In this document: positions 47,252 to 56,011 of the stretch, piece after piece | How positions within the stretch are numbered: the stretch's first letter is position 1 | Layout: each line of letters opens with the position of its first letter | DNA from: Rhodoblastus sp. | GTDB lineage: Bacteria; Pseudomonadota; Alphaproteobacteria; Rhizobiales; Beijerinckiaceae | Direction: 5' to 3' | Assembly: GCF_019449565.1 (NCBI RefSeq) | Contig: NZ_JAGRPM010000038.1 | Span: 124,001-188,000, forward strand | Length of the DNA stretch: 64,000 nucleotides | Translations under genes and position numbers: made by a program | Notes under the pieces: model-generated | What the model saw: only the letters and a program-made list of their open reading frames with translations | Told to the model about the DNA's origin: nothing | Databases searched by the model: none

Positions 47252-47509
47252 TCAGATGCGCCCTGACGGAAACAGCCCCCGCAGCGCGGCGACCGCATCA
47301 GTGGCGCGACGCTCCGGCTTCCAGCAGCCTAGGCCGATCGCGAGCGCGGACAACAAAACTGGCGCCGGCGGATTTTTGCGCCAATAGGCGTGGCGGGCGA
47401 AGATTTTGACGAAAGTCAGTTCCGCTTCGAGCGCGTCGGTCCAGGCCTCGCCGGACATTTGGCAATAATGGGCGACGATCCGGTCGAAATCCGGAGCGTC
47501 GCCTTTCAT
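47252..47509 (-). CDS. Small tail-assembly protein (chaperone-like)
   Basis: An 85-residue protein (DFDRIVAHYCQMSGEAWTDAL) overlapping the previous stop by four bases. The position between the tail-tube-adjacent gene and the tape measure is that of the second tail-assembly chaperone. Confidence 0.65.
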   Translation of the reverse strand: MKGDAPDFDRIVAHYCQMSGEAWTDALEAELTFVKIFARHAYWRKNPPAPVLLSALAIGLGCWKPERRATDAVAALRGLFPSGRI

Positions 47510-47886
47510 TCCCCCGGCGGCTGCGCCTCCGTTGGCGCAAACAGGCCCGTCTGCCCGGCGATGACGGCAAGCGCCGCGACGAGGTCAGTAAATCCCGCCT
47601 CGAGATCGAGAACATCATCACGCGCCAAATCAGGATAGGCGCGGGTCAATCCGCAATGGACGACATCGAGCATCAACTCGACGTCATCCTGATCCAGCAG
47701 CGTCGCGCCCAGCGGATCGCCGCCGGAGATGCGCGCCTGGATAGCGTTGAGGCGCGGCATCAGTTTCAACAGGCCCGGCACGACGATGCGCGCCTGCCGC
47801 AGGGCGAGGCGCGGCACGAAGAACTCCTGCCCGCCGAGAGCGACGACAGGCGAGCCCGCGCAATTGATTTTCGGATCCGGAACCAT
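47506..47886 (-). CDS. Tail-assembly chaperone (GTA TAC-like)
   Basis: A 126-residue protein from ATG 47886, directly after the tail-tube stop; the frame upstream overlaps that gene. It contains GGQEFFVPRLALRQARIVVPG and a C-terminal helical part. By order it is the first tail chaperone. Confidence 0.68.
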   Translation of the reverse strand: MVPDPKINCAGSPVVALGGQEFFVPRLALRQARIVVPGLLKLMPRLNAIQARISGGDPLGATLLDQDDVELMLDVVHCGLTRAYPDLARDDVLDLEAGFTDLVAALAVIAGQTGLFAPTEAQPPGE

Positions 47887-47887
47887 G

Positions 47888-48640
47888 TCAAACCGCCGTA
47901 TTGATTTCGCCGATCGAATTCGCAGCATTGGCGAGAGCTTCGAAATCGAGCTCGGGAACGACAAAATCCTGCGTCTTCGAGGCGATGCTCAGCTTGTTCG
48001 AAACGCAATTGAAAAGCCGCAAGGACCATTGCGCGCCGGCGATATTAGGATTGGTCTGATAAAAATCGATCTGGAAGGTGGGCGCCGTCCCCATCGCCTT
48101 GTTGACGATGAGCGCGCGTGATCCGCCGCTGGTCTGCGTATAGGAATAGGAGACCAGGACAGCCTTGCCGGCGTCGCCTGAGCTGAAGGTATAGACGCCA
48201 GCCGAGACGCTATATTGGCCAACGGCGGGAGCAGAGGAAACCCTGGTCAGCGCCAGACCGCTCGCCGCATAGACCACGCCGAGATCGCCGTCGAAATTGG
48301 CGGCGTTGGCCGTGGCGTAAGTATAGGGCGAGGAGGAAGGAACAGCGCCAGCCTCATTATAGGCCCAGAGTTTCTGCCCCGCATTCAGCGTCTGGCCAAA
48401 GAAGCATGCGTTGAACAAAGGCCCGTCGATATTGGCGAATTTCGCCTTGCCGGTGATCTTTCCTTCGCCCCGAGCCAGAGCGATGGGAAACTGATATTGC
48501 CCAAACAATTGCTTCGACGAAAAACTGATGTCCAGCGTGACATCCTGCACGGCGCCGAATTGAACGGGAGTCGCATTGGCCCCCGAGGGCGTCGCGATCA
48601 AAACGCCAGAGCCGAACGCTACGGAAGTTGTATTGGACAT
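47888..48640 (-). CDS. Major tail tube protein
   Basis: A 250-residue, beta-rich protein starting MSNTTSVAFGSGVLIATP. It has the tail-tube layout: an N-terminal strand set (VQDVTLDISFSSKQLFGQ), an inserted Ig-like loop in the middle and a C-terminal closing segment. Located between the DUF3168/terminator-type genes and the chaperones, as in siphovirus tails. Confidence 0.8.
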   Translation of the reverse strand: MSNTTSVAFGSGVLIATPSGANATPVQFGAVQDVTLDISFSSKQLFGQYQFPIALARGEGKITGKAKFANIDGPLFNACFFGQTLNAGQKLWAYNEAGAVPSSSPYTYATANAANFDGDLGVVYAASGLALTRVSSAPAVGQYSVSAGVYTFSSGDAGKAVLVSYSYTQTSGGSRALIVNKAMGTAPTFQIDFYQTNPNIAGAQWSLRLFNCVSNKLSIASKTQDFVVPELDFEALANAANSIGEINTAV

Positions 48641-48643
48641 GGA

Positions 48644-48838
48644 TCATTGCTCCTGCAAAAGAGCGGCGAGTCTCGCTTTCAAGACATCGACCGCGACGCG
48701 CACATGGTTGAAAATGTCGGTGGCGCGCGAGACCGGCGAATGGTGCATGGTCTCGACAAACCAAGAGTCGATTGCCGCCTCGATTTCACGGACGGCCGCT
48801 TCGGATTGCTCCGGAGGAATTTGAAAAGAATTTTGCAT
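48644..48838 (-). CDS. Small phage protein in the head-tail region
   Basis: A 64-residue helical protein from ATG 48838, with GAATTC just upstream; the frame before it is inside the next gene. It carries no known motif (AVREIEAAIDSWFVETMHH). Three bases separate it from the tail-tube start. Confidence 0.55.
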   Translation of the reverse strand: MQNSFQIPPEQSEAAVREIEAAIDSWFVETMHHSPVSRATDIFNHVRVAVDVLKARLAALLQEQ

Positions 48839-48866
48839 CACGAATTCCCTGGAAGTGAACGCGGCG

Positions 48867-49328
48867 TCATGGCGCGAGGATGCGGATCGGAACAAGCGCA
48901 AGCCCCTGTCCATCGAGGTCGCCGGAGTCCTTGACGATCCGTCCCTCGATACGGCAGTGATGAACCAGGCTGCCAAGAGTCTGCCGACCGATCGCGGGAT
49001 CAGGCGCCAGCGCCGCGCAAAGCGCGTCGAGCGCAATATTCAGATCGCGCGCCGGTACAACGCAGGGATCGTTCGCCCCGGTGACATAGACGAAAAGATC
49101 GACGTTCAGGATCGTTTTGCCGGGCGCATTTTCACTGGCATAGGCGATGTTTTCGCCGTGCTCCGTGACGAACAAGGCTGGCTGATCCGCCGCCGCGACA
49201 TCGCTCCATAGCTTCACGCGTCGCGACAAAATCGCCCAGCTTTCGTGGCCATTGATGGGCGTCGAAAATTGCGCTCGGGCCAGGCGCGCGCAAAGCGCTG
49301 CCATGATCTCTTCGCGTGAGTTTTTCAT
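48867..49328 (-). CDS. DUF3168 tail-completion protein
   Basis: A 153-residue protein with SREEIMAALCARLARAQF and a central strand set, matching the DUF3168/tail-terminator type that follows HK97 gp10-like genes. It overlaps the gp10-like stop by four bases. Confidence 0.78.
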   Translation of the reverse strand: MKNSREEIMAALCARLARAQFSTPINGHESWAILSRRVKLWSDVAAADQPALFVTEHGENIAYASENAPGKTILNVDLFVYVTGANDPCVVPARDLNIALDALCAALAPDPAIGRQTLGSLVHHCRIEGRIVKDSGDLDGQGLALVPIRILAP

Positions 49329-49825
49329 CGGGGCTCTTTCAGCTGTTCGGCGGTGTCGGCGACGAGTTCCCTGAGCGCTGCGGCGATTTCGCCACTCGCA
49401 TCGTCCAGCGCCCCGCCGAGATAGGACCGCGCGGCGAATGTCGAACCCGGGTGCTGGATTCTCCGCGCGAAGGCCTGCTTGCCATTCGCCAGAAACGCCA
49501 GCGCTCTCGCCTTGTCGGGCAGGATTTCATGCGCCGCCGTCTTGCCGCCGAATTCGAGTATCGCGGCATAGGGGACGTCGCCGTCCGAGAAGATTTTCGC
49601 ATCGACCCGCGCGTCCTCCCCCTGGACATCGATCTGGATGGAATCCCGCAACGCTCCGCTGCGCGCGTTCAAGACGGAGCCGCTCAGATTGACGCCGACG
49701 ACCTGCGCATAAAGCGCCTGCGCCAAAGCCTGGACTTTCCCAGTCAAAGCCGCGCGCAATTGATCTGGCAAAGCGTCCAGCCGCGCGGAAAACTCGGCCG
49801 CGCCGTCGAGGCTGATCTGCAACAT
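49325..49825 (-). CDS. HK97 gp10-like head-tail joining protein
   Basis: A 166-residue protein. The opening LDGAAEFSARLDALPDQLRAAL and the central TAAHEILPDK/YAAILEFG segments match the HK97 gp10 neck family. It lies between the connector and the DUF3168 gene. Confidence 0.83.
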   Translation of the reverse strand: MLQISLDGAAEFSARLDALPDQLRAALTGKVQALAQALYAQVVGVNLSGSVLNARSGALRDSIQIDVQGEDARVDAKIFSDGDVPYAAILEFGGKTAAHEILPDKARALAFLANGKQAFARRIQHPGSTFAARSYLGGALDDASGEIAAALRELVADTAEQLKEPR

Positions 49826-49828
49826 GGC

Positions 49829-50641
49829 TCAACTCGGGATGACGCGGGTGTAGTTGCGCAAGGCGACGGCGACATAATCGGGCACGGCCGAGATGCGGAA
49901 CGCCGTCGTCTCCTGGCCGCCAAGGCTTTTCGACGTCATGGCGATGCGCTCGCGATAGCGGTAACGGTCGGCCGCCCATTCCAGCGCGCAGCTGGCAAGA
50001 TCGGCGGGCGCATAGCCATAATTCAGCAAAAGAGTCTGGCCCGCGTCGGCGGTCGAGAAGAAATAGCCGTCGCCACCGTCAAACGCATATTGTCCTTGCG
50101 CCGGATTGGCCGCCACGCGCGTGAGCGGCTGGCCGTTCGCGTAGGTCACGCCCGCGTCGCAAGCGAATTCTCCGAAGGGCTGCGCGGCCTGTACGAGGAA
50201 AGGCCCCGAGGCCGGCGCGACAAAGGCCTCGTTCGAGATCTGATATCCCGCGCGATAGGCGATCGTGATGTTTTGCCAGCCACGTGAGAATGTCGCCCCG
50301 CGCAACAGAATTTTCTGCATCGCGCCCGGCGGTTCGATTTCGCCCGGCTCCAGCGCCCATCCGACGCCCAAAGGCGTTTGCGCCTGCGGAATATTCTGGC
50401 CATCGATCGAGACCGAGGAGACGGAAATCACCGGCCAGTTTCGCAACTGGATCAACGCCCTGCCGTTGCCGTCGAAATGATCGACGACATCGCGCGGCCA
50501 GACGAAAGGTCGGTTGATATAGGCGCAGATCGCTCGGCTGATCTGGCCGATCAGGCCGACGAGCAGAAGGTCGTCGCCATTCGATTGCACGCCGAGATGC
50601 GCCTTGAGCTGCGCCAGCGAAACGAGGTCGCCCTGCGCCAT
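49829..50641 (-). CDS. Head-tail connector (gp6-like) protein
   Basis: A 270-residue protein opening with LAQLKAHLGVQSNGDDLLLVG, the phage connector signature. The remainder is strand-rich and includes FRISAVPDYVAVALRNYTRV at the end, which suits a ring adaptor under the portal. Confidence 0.83.
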   Translation of the reverse strand: MAQGDLVSLAQLKAHLGVQSNGDDLLLVGLIGQISRAICAYINRPFVWPRDVVDHFDGNGRALIQLRNWPVISVSSVSIDGQNIPQAQTPLGVGWALEPGEIEPPGAMQKILLRGATFSRGWQNITIAYRAGYQISNEAFVAPASGPFLVQAAQPFGEFACDAGVTYANGQPLTRVAANPAQGQYAFDGGDGYFFSTADAGQTLLLNYGYAPADLASCALEWAADRYRYRERIAMTSKSLGGQETTAFRISAVPDYVAVALRNYTRVIPS

Positions 50642-50643
50642 GG

Positions 50644-50853
50644 TCAGCTCACCTTCCCGGCGCGCGAACGCCCACGTGAACTCTTTTCTCCAACGGACGC
50701 GCCGGGCAGATCAGACTCACATTCGACGCAACCATGAGCCCTCAATTCGTCGGCCAATTCCTCCGAAGCTTCGAAAACGCCGGCTTCGTCTGGCGCGATG
50801 GTTTCGCCCGCGCAGGACAACGCGGCCACGCCCTCGGGCGCCCGATATTTCAT
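50644..50853 (-). CDS. Small phage protein downstream of capsid
   Basis: A 69-residue protein, MKYRAPEGVAALSCAGETIA, with an acidic helix and a basic tail. This type of small beta-hairpin protein is common between capsid and connector genes in alphaproteobacterial phages. Confidence 0.6.
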   Translation of the reverse strand: MKYRAPEGVAALSCAGETIAPDEAGVFEASEELADELRAHGCVECESDLPGASVGEKSSRGRSRAGKVS

Positions 50854-50913
50854 GTCGAGACTCCATTTCAGGAAAGAAATCGCGCCGCCTTATGCAAGGC
50901 GGCGCGCCAGGCG

Positions 50914-52428
50914 TCAGCCGTTGCCGATATTGGTGATGACCGACATGGAAGGCGGGAAGAAGTGCTGCAGCACTTCATCGGCATAGACGCCATATTCATA
51001 GCGGCGGGCGCGCAGCGGCCATTCGATCTGGTAATAATCCTGCCGCGTGCGGACCTGGATGACATTGCCGACATTCGCCAGCGGATAGGGCAGCTTCCGC
51101 GTCAGGAACAGCATGGTCCCGGCCGGCATGTTCGGGTGGATCTTGATGTCGAGGGACTTGGCGCCCGCGAGCGAATATTTGTTCTTATATGTCGTGACCA
51201 TCACGCCGCCGCCGATGGCGTCCTGCTTCGTGTCGAAGATGAATCTCTGCGCGCCGGTGGCCCCGCCCGCCAGGATTTTCTTCGAGATATTGTTCGCTTC
51301 CTGCGACGAAACCCAAACTTCGTCAGGCGAGAGACGGTAGAGATCCCAATTGGCCTTGAGCACGGCTTCAATCTCGACGATGCCGCCGGCGCCATCGCTC
51401 GTCAGCGGCGTGCCCGCGCCCGCAACACCGGTCGGCTGCACATTCACCATCGCGCCCGAGCCGGGCAGCAGCGCCTGAGTGAGCAGGCCGTCGAAGGCGA
51501 GCGAATTGGCGGACCAGTCGGCGGCCGGCAAGGAGGCGGCGGTCTGCGTTCCGGTCGCGGCGGCCGTGATCGCCACGCTGTTGACCGTGGTGATGGCGCC
51601 CAGAACCTCCGAACCGGCGGCGCCCCAATACCAGGCGTAGCCGAAAGCGCCGGTCTTGGCCGCGACCGTCGCGGTGACGCTGCCGCTGGGGCCGGTGACG
51701 GAAACCGTGGCGTTGGCGGATTTCTGCGCGGCGCCGCCGCCGAAGACGTCCGACGAGGAATCCGCATTGGCGCGGCTGATCGACGCCTGGACGCCCGTGG
51801 CGACCGAGGAATTCATCAGGCCGTCAAGGGTCAAGGCGACGCAGATCACGGACCAGGTCCCGGTCGCCAGCGCGCCGCCGGAAGCGGAGGCGGCGAGGGT
51901 CGGAGTCGCGGTCACGCCCAGAGACATCGACGTATTGCCGCCGAGCAGCATCGCTTCTTCGCCGATCATCAGCGCCTCAAGGCCGATCTGCGCGGCAAGC
52001 GCGCGGACGTCGTCGAAATTCTGGCCCGCGAACTGGGCCTCGAAATCGGCATTGGTCTCGATGCCGATCCCCTTATAGGTTGCGACATAATCCTTCGTCG
52101 TGACAGCCGCGACGGCGCCGCGGTTGCCGCCCGAAACGCCGATGCGCAGGCCGGTCGAATTGATCGCCGTGACGGCGCGCCAGGCGGCCTGGACGCCGCC
52201 CCTGCCGGAGACGCGCGGGATCGAGTTGCGCAGCGGCGTCAGCACCGGGAACAGCAGCTTCGCGCCGGCTTCGAGATCGTAATAGGTCAGTCCCGAAGTC
52301 GGCGAGGACGCCTGGGAGAAGGTGGATTTTTCCAGGCTGGCGAAACGCGGATCGAATACGGGCGCGGCCTGCGCCTTTCGGATCGCCTGAGTGAGCTCAA
52401 GCGCGGTCTGTTGTGCGGTCATGGACAT
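50914..52428 (-). CDS. Major capsid protein (with inserted Ig-like domain)
   Basis: A 504-residue protein from ATG 52428, with AGAGAAAG upstream (52452 is an alternative). The N-terminal half reads like an HK97-fold capsid (YDLEAGAKLLFPVLTPLRNSIP, then GIGIETNADFEAQFAG); a Thr/Ala/Ser-rich insert at about residues 175-330 looks like an Ig-like decoration domain. The C-terminal part ends QIEWPLRARRYEYGVYADEV. It lies between the scaffold/protease and the connector. Confidence 0.78.
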   Translation of the reverse strand: MSMTAQQTALELTQAIRKAQAAPVFDPRFASLEKSTFSQASSPTSGLTYYDLEAGAKLLFPVLTPLRNSIPRVSGRGGVQAAWRAVTAINSTGLRIGVSGGNRGAVAAVTTKDYVATYKGIGIETNADFEAQFAGQNFDDVRALAAQIGLEALMIGEEAMLLGGNTSMSLGVTATPTLAASASGGALATGTWSVICVALTLDGLMNSSVATGVQASISRANADSSSDVFGGGAAQKSANATVSVTGPSGSVTATVAAKTGAFGYAWYWGAAGSEVLGAITTVNSVAITAAATGTQTAASLPAADWSANSLAFDGLLTQALLPGSGAMVNVQPTGVAGAGTPLTSDGAGGIVEIEAVLKANWDLYRLSPDEVWVSSQEANNISKKILAGGATGAQRFIFDTKQDAIGGGVMVTTYKNKYSLAGAKSLDIKIHPNMPAGTMLFLTRKLPYPLANVGNVIQVRTRQDYYQIEWPLRARRYEYGVYADEVLQHFFPPSMSVITNIGNG

Positions 52429-52463
52429 GCTTTCTCTGTTGGGAGTCGTCAAAAGGATGCGGC

Positions 52464-53468
52464 TTAGCCGAAGCGTTTCGGCTGGGTCTGGGCCGCCTTG
52501 ATCAGCACGAGGGAGGCCTGCTCGGGCGAGAGCCGCGCCAGTTCGGCGGCAAGGTCTTCGAGGCTCGCCTCCCCCGATTTGGAGACCGGCGCAAAGCCCG
52601 GCATCAGGACGGGCGCCGCTGGCGCGGCCTCCAGCGCGCTTACGCGCTCGGCAAGCTCCGCCAGACGCGGCGCGAGATCCGCCGCGACTTTACGGGCCGC
52701 TTCGCCCTGCGCGGCGAGCTTTTCCAGCCGGGCTTCAAGTGAACCAGATTTCTGGGCCGCGCGGGGCTGAAGCGCCGCTACGCATTGCGCCTTGAGCCGC
52801 GCCAGCAGGGACGAGAGGGGCGTGTCGTGGATCGGGTCGGCGTTGAGGTCGTGCTCCAGCGCGTCAAAAAAATCGGCAATCGTCTCGGCCGCCTCGCAAT
52901 CGCTCGTCACATTGCCGGCAAGCCAGTCGCGCAGGGCGGAGGCCGCCGCATCGGACGCGGCCTCCGCCTTGGCGACAGGCTCAATGAAAGCGCGCCTCTC
53001 GCTCACGCCATCCGCCTTGACCAGTTCGAAGCCAGCCTCCGGCAGACAGGGCAGATCGACCAGAGAAATTTCCGTCGGACTGGCGGTATAGCGCGTGAAT
53101 TCCGGCTGGTCCGGATCGGGCCAGCGTTTCACATAGGCGCCCCCCTGGCTGAAGCCGGTATAGACGCCCTCCTCGATCTTGCGCCATTCGTCGTCGTCGA
53201 TGATCTTGGCTGCGATCTCGATGCGCTTGGCGTCATCGTTGAAGGCGATCGAGGAAATCTTCCCCGCCGCGATCTTGCCATGCATGGCGCGCAAATTGCC
53301 GAGGCTCTTGCCTCCGGAGGCCTTGGCGCAATCCGCCGACCATCGCTCGTAAAAAGGCTTGGTGCTGGCGTAATCGCAGATCTCGCCGGACTTGTCCGGC
53401 AATTCGGCTGTGGCGTAGCCATAGATCAGGCGACTGGCGGCGTCCGCCTTGCGCAGGGGTATGAACAT
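52464..53468 (-). CDS. XkdF-type prohead protease with C-terminal scaffold region
   Basis: A 334-residue protein from ATG 53468 (MFIPLRKADAASRLIYGYATAE), which matches the usual family beginning. The frame is open back to 53606, but that start would overlap hisC. The protease-like core has MHGKIAAGKI (candidate His) and EEGVYTGFSQGGAYV, followed by a coiled-coil scaffold region (EARLEKLAAQGEAARKVAADL). XkdF-family proteins are predicted serine proteases that mature the capsid. Confidence 0.75.
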   Translation of the reverse strand: MFIPLRKADAASRLIYGYATAELPDKSGEICDYASTKPFYERWSADCAKASGGKSLGNLRAMHGKIAAGKISSIAFNDDAKRIEIAAKIIDDDEWRKIEEGVYTGFSQGGAYVKRWPDPDQPEFTRYTASPTEISLVDLPCLPEAGFELVKADGVSERRAFIEPVAKAEAASDAAASALRDWLAGNVTSDCEAAETIADFFDALEHDLNADPIHDTPLSSLLARLKAQCVAALQPRAAQKSGSLEARLEKLAAQGEAARKVAADLAPRLAELAERVSALEAAPAAPVLMPGFAPVSKSGEASLEDLAAELARLSPEQASLVLIKAAQTQPKRFG

Positions 53469-53604
53469 TTGCAACGGGTCCGGCACGCTTGGCGCTCCTC
53501 GCTGGGTTGAGCCGGCCGCGCTCGCTGCGGGGCTGGCCATGGGGTCGAAAATTTTGCTAAAGGGATGCGCGCCATCGAATGGCGCGGAGAAAAGGCGCGA
53601 AACC

Positions 53605-54663
53605 ATGGAATTCTGGAGCGCAAAGGCGCAGAGCCTGAGCCCCTACACGCCCGGCGAGCAGCCGCGTATCGAGGGCCTGGTCAAGCTCAACACCAATGAA
53701 TGTCCGCTGCCGCCATCGCAGCACGCCATCCAGGCCATGCGCGACGCTGCGACCGACGCCCTGCGCCTTTATCCCGATCCGGAATCGCTCGCTTTACGCG
53801 AAACCCTCGCGCGCTATCACGGTCTTCACGCTGAAAATATTTTCGTCGGCAATGGTTCCGACGAAGTGCTGGCCCATGTTTTCGTCGCGTTGCTCAAGCA
53901 CGAGAAGCCGCTGCTTTTTCCAGACGTGACCTATAGTTTCTATCCCGTCTGGGCCCAGCTCAACGACATCGCCTTCCAAACCGTCGCGCTGGACGACTCC
54001 ATGCGCCTGCGCGTGGATGACTACCGCCGCAACGCCGCCGGCGCGATCGTCTTCGCCAATCCCAACGCGCCGACGGGCGTCGCTCTGTCGCTCGACGAGG
54101 TCACGCGAATGCTGGATCAGCACGCCGACATACCAGTCGTCGTGGACGAGGCCTATGTCGATTTCGGCGGCGAGAGCGCGATCCCGCTGATTGCGGCGCA
54201 TCCCAATCTTCTGGTGGTGCGCACCTTCTCGAAATCGCGCGCGCTCGCCGGTCTGCGCGTCGGCTATGCGCTCGGCCAGCCTTCGCTGATCGACGCGCTG
54301 ACGCGGGTGAAGAACTGCTTCAATTCCTACCCGCTCGGCCAGATCGCGCAGGCCGGCGCCATCGCCTCGGTGGAGGACGATTCCTATTTCCGTTCAAGTG
54401 TCAAAACCATCGTCGCCGAGCGCGAAAACATGACCGCGCAGCTGCGCGAACTCGGCTTCGACATTCTGCCATCGAGCGCAAATTTCATCTTCGCCCGACA
54501 CAAAACCGCGAAGGGCGCCGACCTCGCCCGCGCCCTACGCGACCGCGCCGTGCTGGTGCGTCATTTCAACGCGCCGCGCATCGAGGATTATCTGCGCATC
54601 ACGATCGGAACAGCGGAGCAGACGGACAAACTCGTTTCTGCCTTACACGATATTCTCGTGTGA
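53605..54663 (+). CDS. hisC: Histidinol-phosphate aminotransferase on the opposite strand inside the prophage
   Basis: PLP enzyme of 352 residues from ATG 53605. HisC features are the opening LVKLNTNECPLPPS, NPNAPTG, DEAYVDF and the PLP Lys in FSKSRALAGLRVGYALG, and a length typical of the family. It catalyses conversion between histidinol phosphate and imidazole acetol phosphate and may also act on aromatic amino acids. It is transcribed opposite to the phage late genes, between the immunity-like genes and the protease gene. It is either carried cargo or chromosomal DNA captured by the phage; the residues seen are intact. Confidence 0.92.
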   Translation: MEFWSAKAQSLSPYTPGEQPRIEGLVKLNTNECPLPPSQHAIQAMRDAATDALRLYPDPESLALRETLARYHGLHAENIFVGNGSDEVLAHVFVALLKHEKPLLFPDVTYSFYPVWAQLNDIAFQTVALDDSMRLRVDDYRRNAAGAIVFANPNAPTGVALSLDEVTRMLDQHADIPVVVDEAYVDFGGESAIPLIAAHPNLLVVRTFSKSRALAGLRVGYALGQPSLIDALTRVKNCFNSYPLGQIAQAGAIASVEDDSYFRSSVKTIVAERENMTAQLRELGFDILPSSANFIFARHKTAKGADLARALRDRAVLVRHFNAPRIEDYLRITIGTAEQTDKLVSALHDILV

Positions 54664-54723
54664 CGCACTTCGCTCCCGTTGACGGGTTGAACTTCAAGGC
54701 CACAGGCGATTCGTCGGGGCGGC

Positions 54724-54948
54724 TTATCCGCGTGTTTTCAAATCATCTGGCGCAGTATCTGGATAGAGTTGATAGACTGGGCGCAGGATATTGAAATATA
54801 TTTCACTCAAAATCGAGCCGATTATTTGTTTATATCTGGCAGTCTCTTCGGAGTCGGCGCCCTTGAGCAATTCAATGAGAACCAAATTCAGATCGCCAGA
54901 TGCCCGGAGCGCAAGCTGCGATATCACTTTGGCATGTTCGAATTCCAT
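54724..54948 (-). CDS. Small immunity-like protein
   Basis: A 74-residue helical protein from ATG 54948, preceded by CGGAG; the longer frame to 55098 overlaps the next gene. It starts MEFEHAKVISQLALRASGDL and is acidic. The DNA is visibly richer in A and T than the phage structural genes. Third in a row of small genes after the portal; role inferred from position only. Confidence 0.5.
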   Translation of the reverse strand: MEFEHAKVISQLALRASGDLNLVLIELLKGADSEETARYKQIIGSILSEIYFNILRPVYQLYPDTAPDDLKTRG

Positions 54949-55075
54949 TCTGATCTCCGTCTGATGCCGAATGCCATGACGTCGCCCCAACTTTATCCAG
55001 TTCTGAGTTCGCGCTTTTAATTGGATGACCTGCGGAGCGGATCGGGCGGCAATGGAACGCAAAATTTCATTACCC

Positions 55076-55369
55076 TTACGGCAACTTTGCGCCGACAAGC
55101 GATTTCAAATCGGTGACCGCCTTGGCAACGATTTGCTCCCGAACTTCGTCGAGCGATTTCCAACCCCGATTCAACGCAAGGGCGTAACTGATTTCCAGAT
55201 CGCCCCACGCATCCCAGAAGTCTTCTCGCCAATCCTGGTCGTCAAGATCGACAGCATTGAACAATCCTTCAAGCTCTTGAATCAAAGAATCAAGAGCCAA
55301 CTGGCCGTTTTCGAATGCGCCGAGCTTCAACAACATCATCCGAAATTTATGGTCTTGATCGCTCGTCAT
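55076..55369 (-). CDS. Small immunity-like protein
   Basis: A 97-residue acidic protein. The pattern LGAFENGQLALDSLIQELEGLFNAVD, WREDFWDAWGDLEISYALALNRG resembles a small protein family that I recall from toxin-immunity loci, but I cannot name it. Its sequence has more A and T than the neighbours. It follows the TPR-like gene after 137 bases. Confidence 0.58.
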   Translation of the reverse strand: MTSDQDHKFRMMLLKLGAFENGQLALDSLIQELEGLFNAVDLDDQDWREDFWDAWGDLEISYALALNRGWKSLDEVREQIVAKAVTDLKSLVGAKLP

Positions 55370-55506
55370 ATCGATCCTAACGATTGTCGCCCTGAATGAC
55401 TGTGATGAAAAAATCGGAAGGTCATATTGGCCCCGGCGAAGCGATCTACTAACGACAAAATCGAAAGCGCGAGGCTTTGAAGCGGCATTGTTTCCGGTGG
55501 CGAAAT

Positions 55507-55995
55507 CTAGCGATGCTTGGCAAGTTCGATCAGCCGTTCTTTGGAAACGCGTTCGCCCATTGGCATGAGAGAAATATAGTCATCGGGAATCTCCGCCAAT
55601 TGACCCGTTGAAATTGGCAGGCCCGCCTCCGCCATGAGGTAAAGCCGGAAAAATTTGGCATCCACGACAAGCGGCCAATGGTCTTCGATTTCCGCGTCCA
55701 ACGGCGCCTTTTCCATTTCCGCCAGCGCAGCGGTGTCTTTTCCCATTTTTTTTAAAAGCTCTGCACGTTTATGGAAGACTCCGCTTTTGCATTCAAAACG
55801 ATGCAAATTAGCAGCCAGAAATTGGAAAGCTTCTTCATAGCGGCCTTCGTCGCGCAAGACCACCGAGCGCCAATGAGCCACCGTCTGCTCGCCGGGATCA
55901 GCGAATTCTTCCTCGTCCAACAACGCGTGGGCCGTTGTCCAATCTTTGCGACGGATGAGATCGATCAATTTATTGATTTTTGCCATATCGATCAT
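55507..55995 (-). CDS. TPR-like immunity candidate directly after the portal
   Basis: A 162-residue protein from ATG 55995, with GGGAAGG upstream. Helical repeats (IDLIRRKDWTTAHALLDEEEF, RYEEAFQFLAANLHRFE, RAELLKKMGKDTAALAEME) suggest a tetratricopeptide-like fold. It starts 16 bases after the portal stop, the position of an immunity gene for the portal's C-terminal tail. The N-terminal extension of the frame lies within the portal gene and is ignored. Confidence 0.62.
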   Translation of the reverse strand: MIDMAKINKLIDLIRRKDWTTAHALLDEEEFADPGEQTVAHWRSVVLRDEGRYEEAFQFLAANLHRFECKSGVFHKRAELLKKMGKDTAALAEMEKAPLDAEIEDHWPLVVDAKFFRLYLMAEAGLPISTGQLAEIPDDYISLMPMGERVSKERLIELAKHR

Positions 55996-56011
55996 CGCAA
56001 CACCTTCCCTG

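Noticed and set aside
39303-47886. Domesticated gene transfer agent cluster
   Set aside because: The tail order resembles RcGTA, but lysis genes, tail spikes, the atypical head genes and the cargo point to a prophage. A GTA cannot be excluded without the rest of the element.
50734-52467. 577-codon plus-strand frame
   Set aside because: Antisense to the capsid gene.
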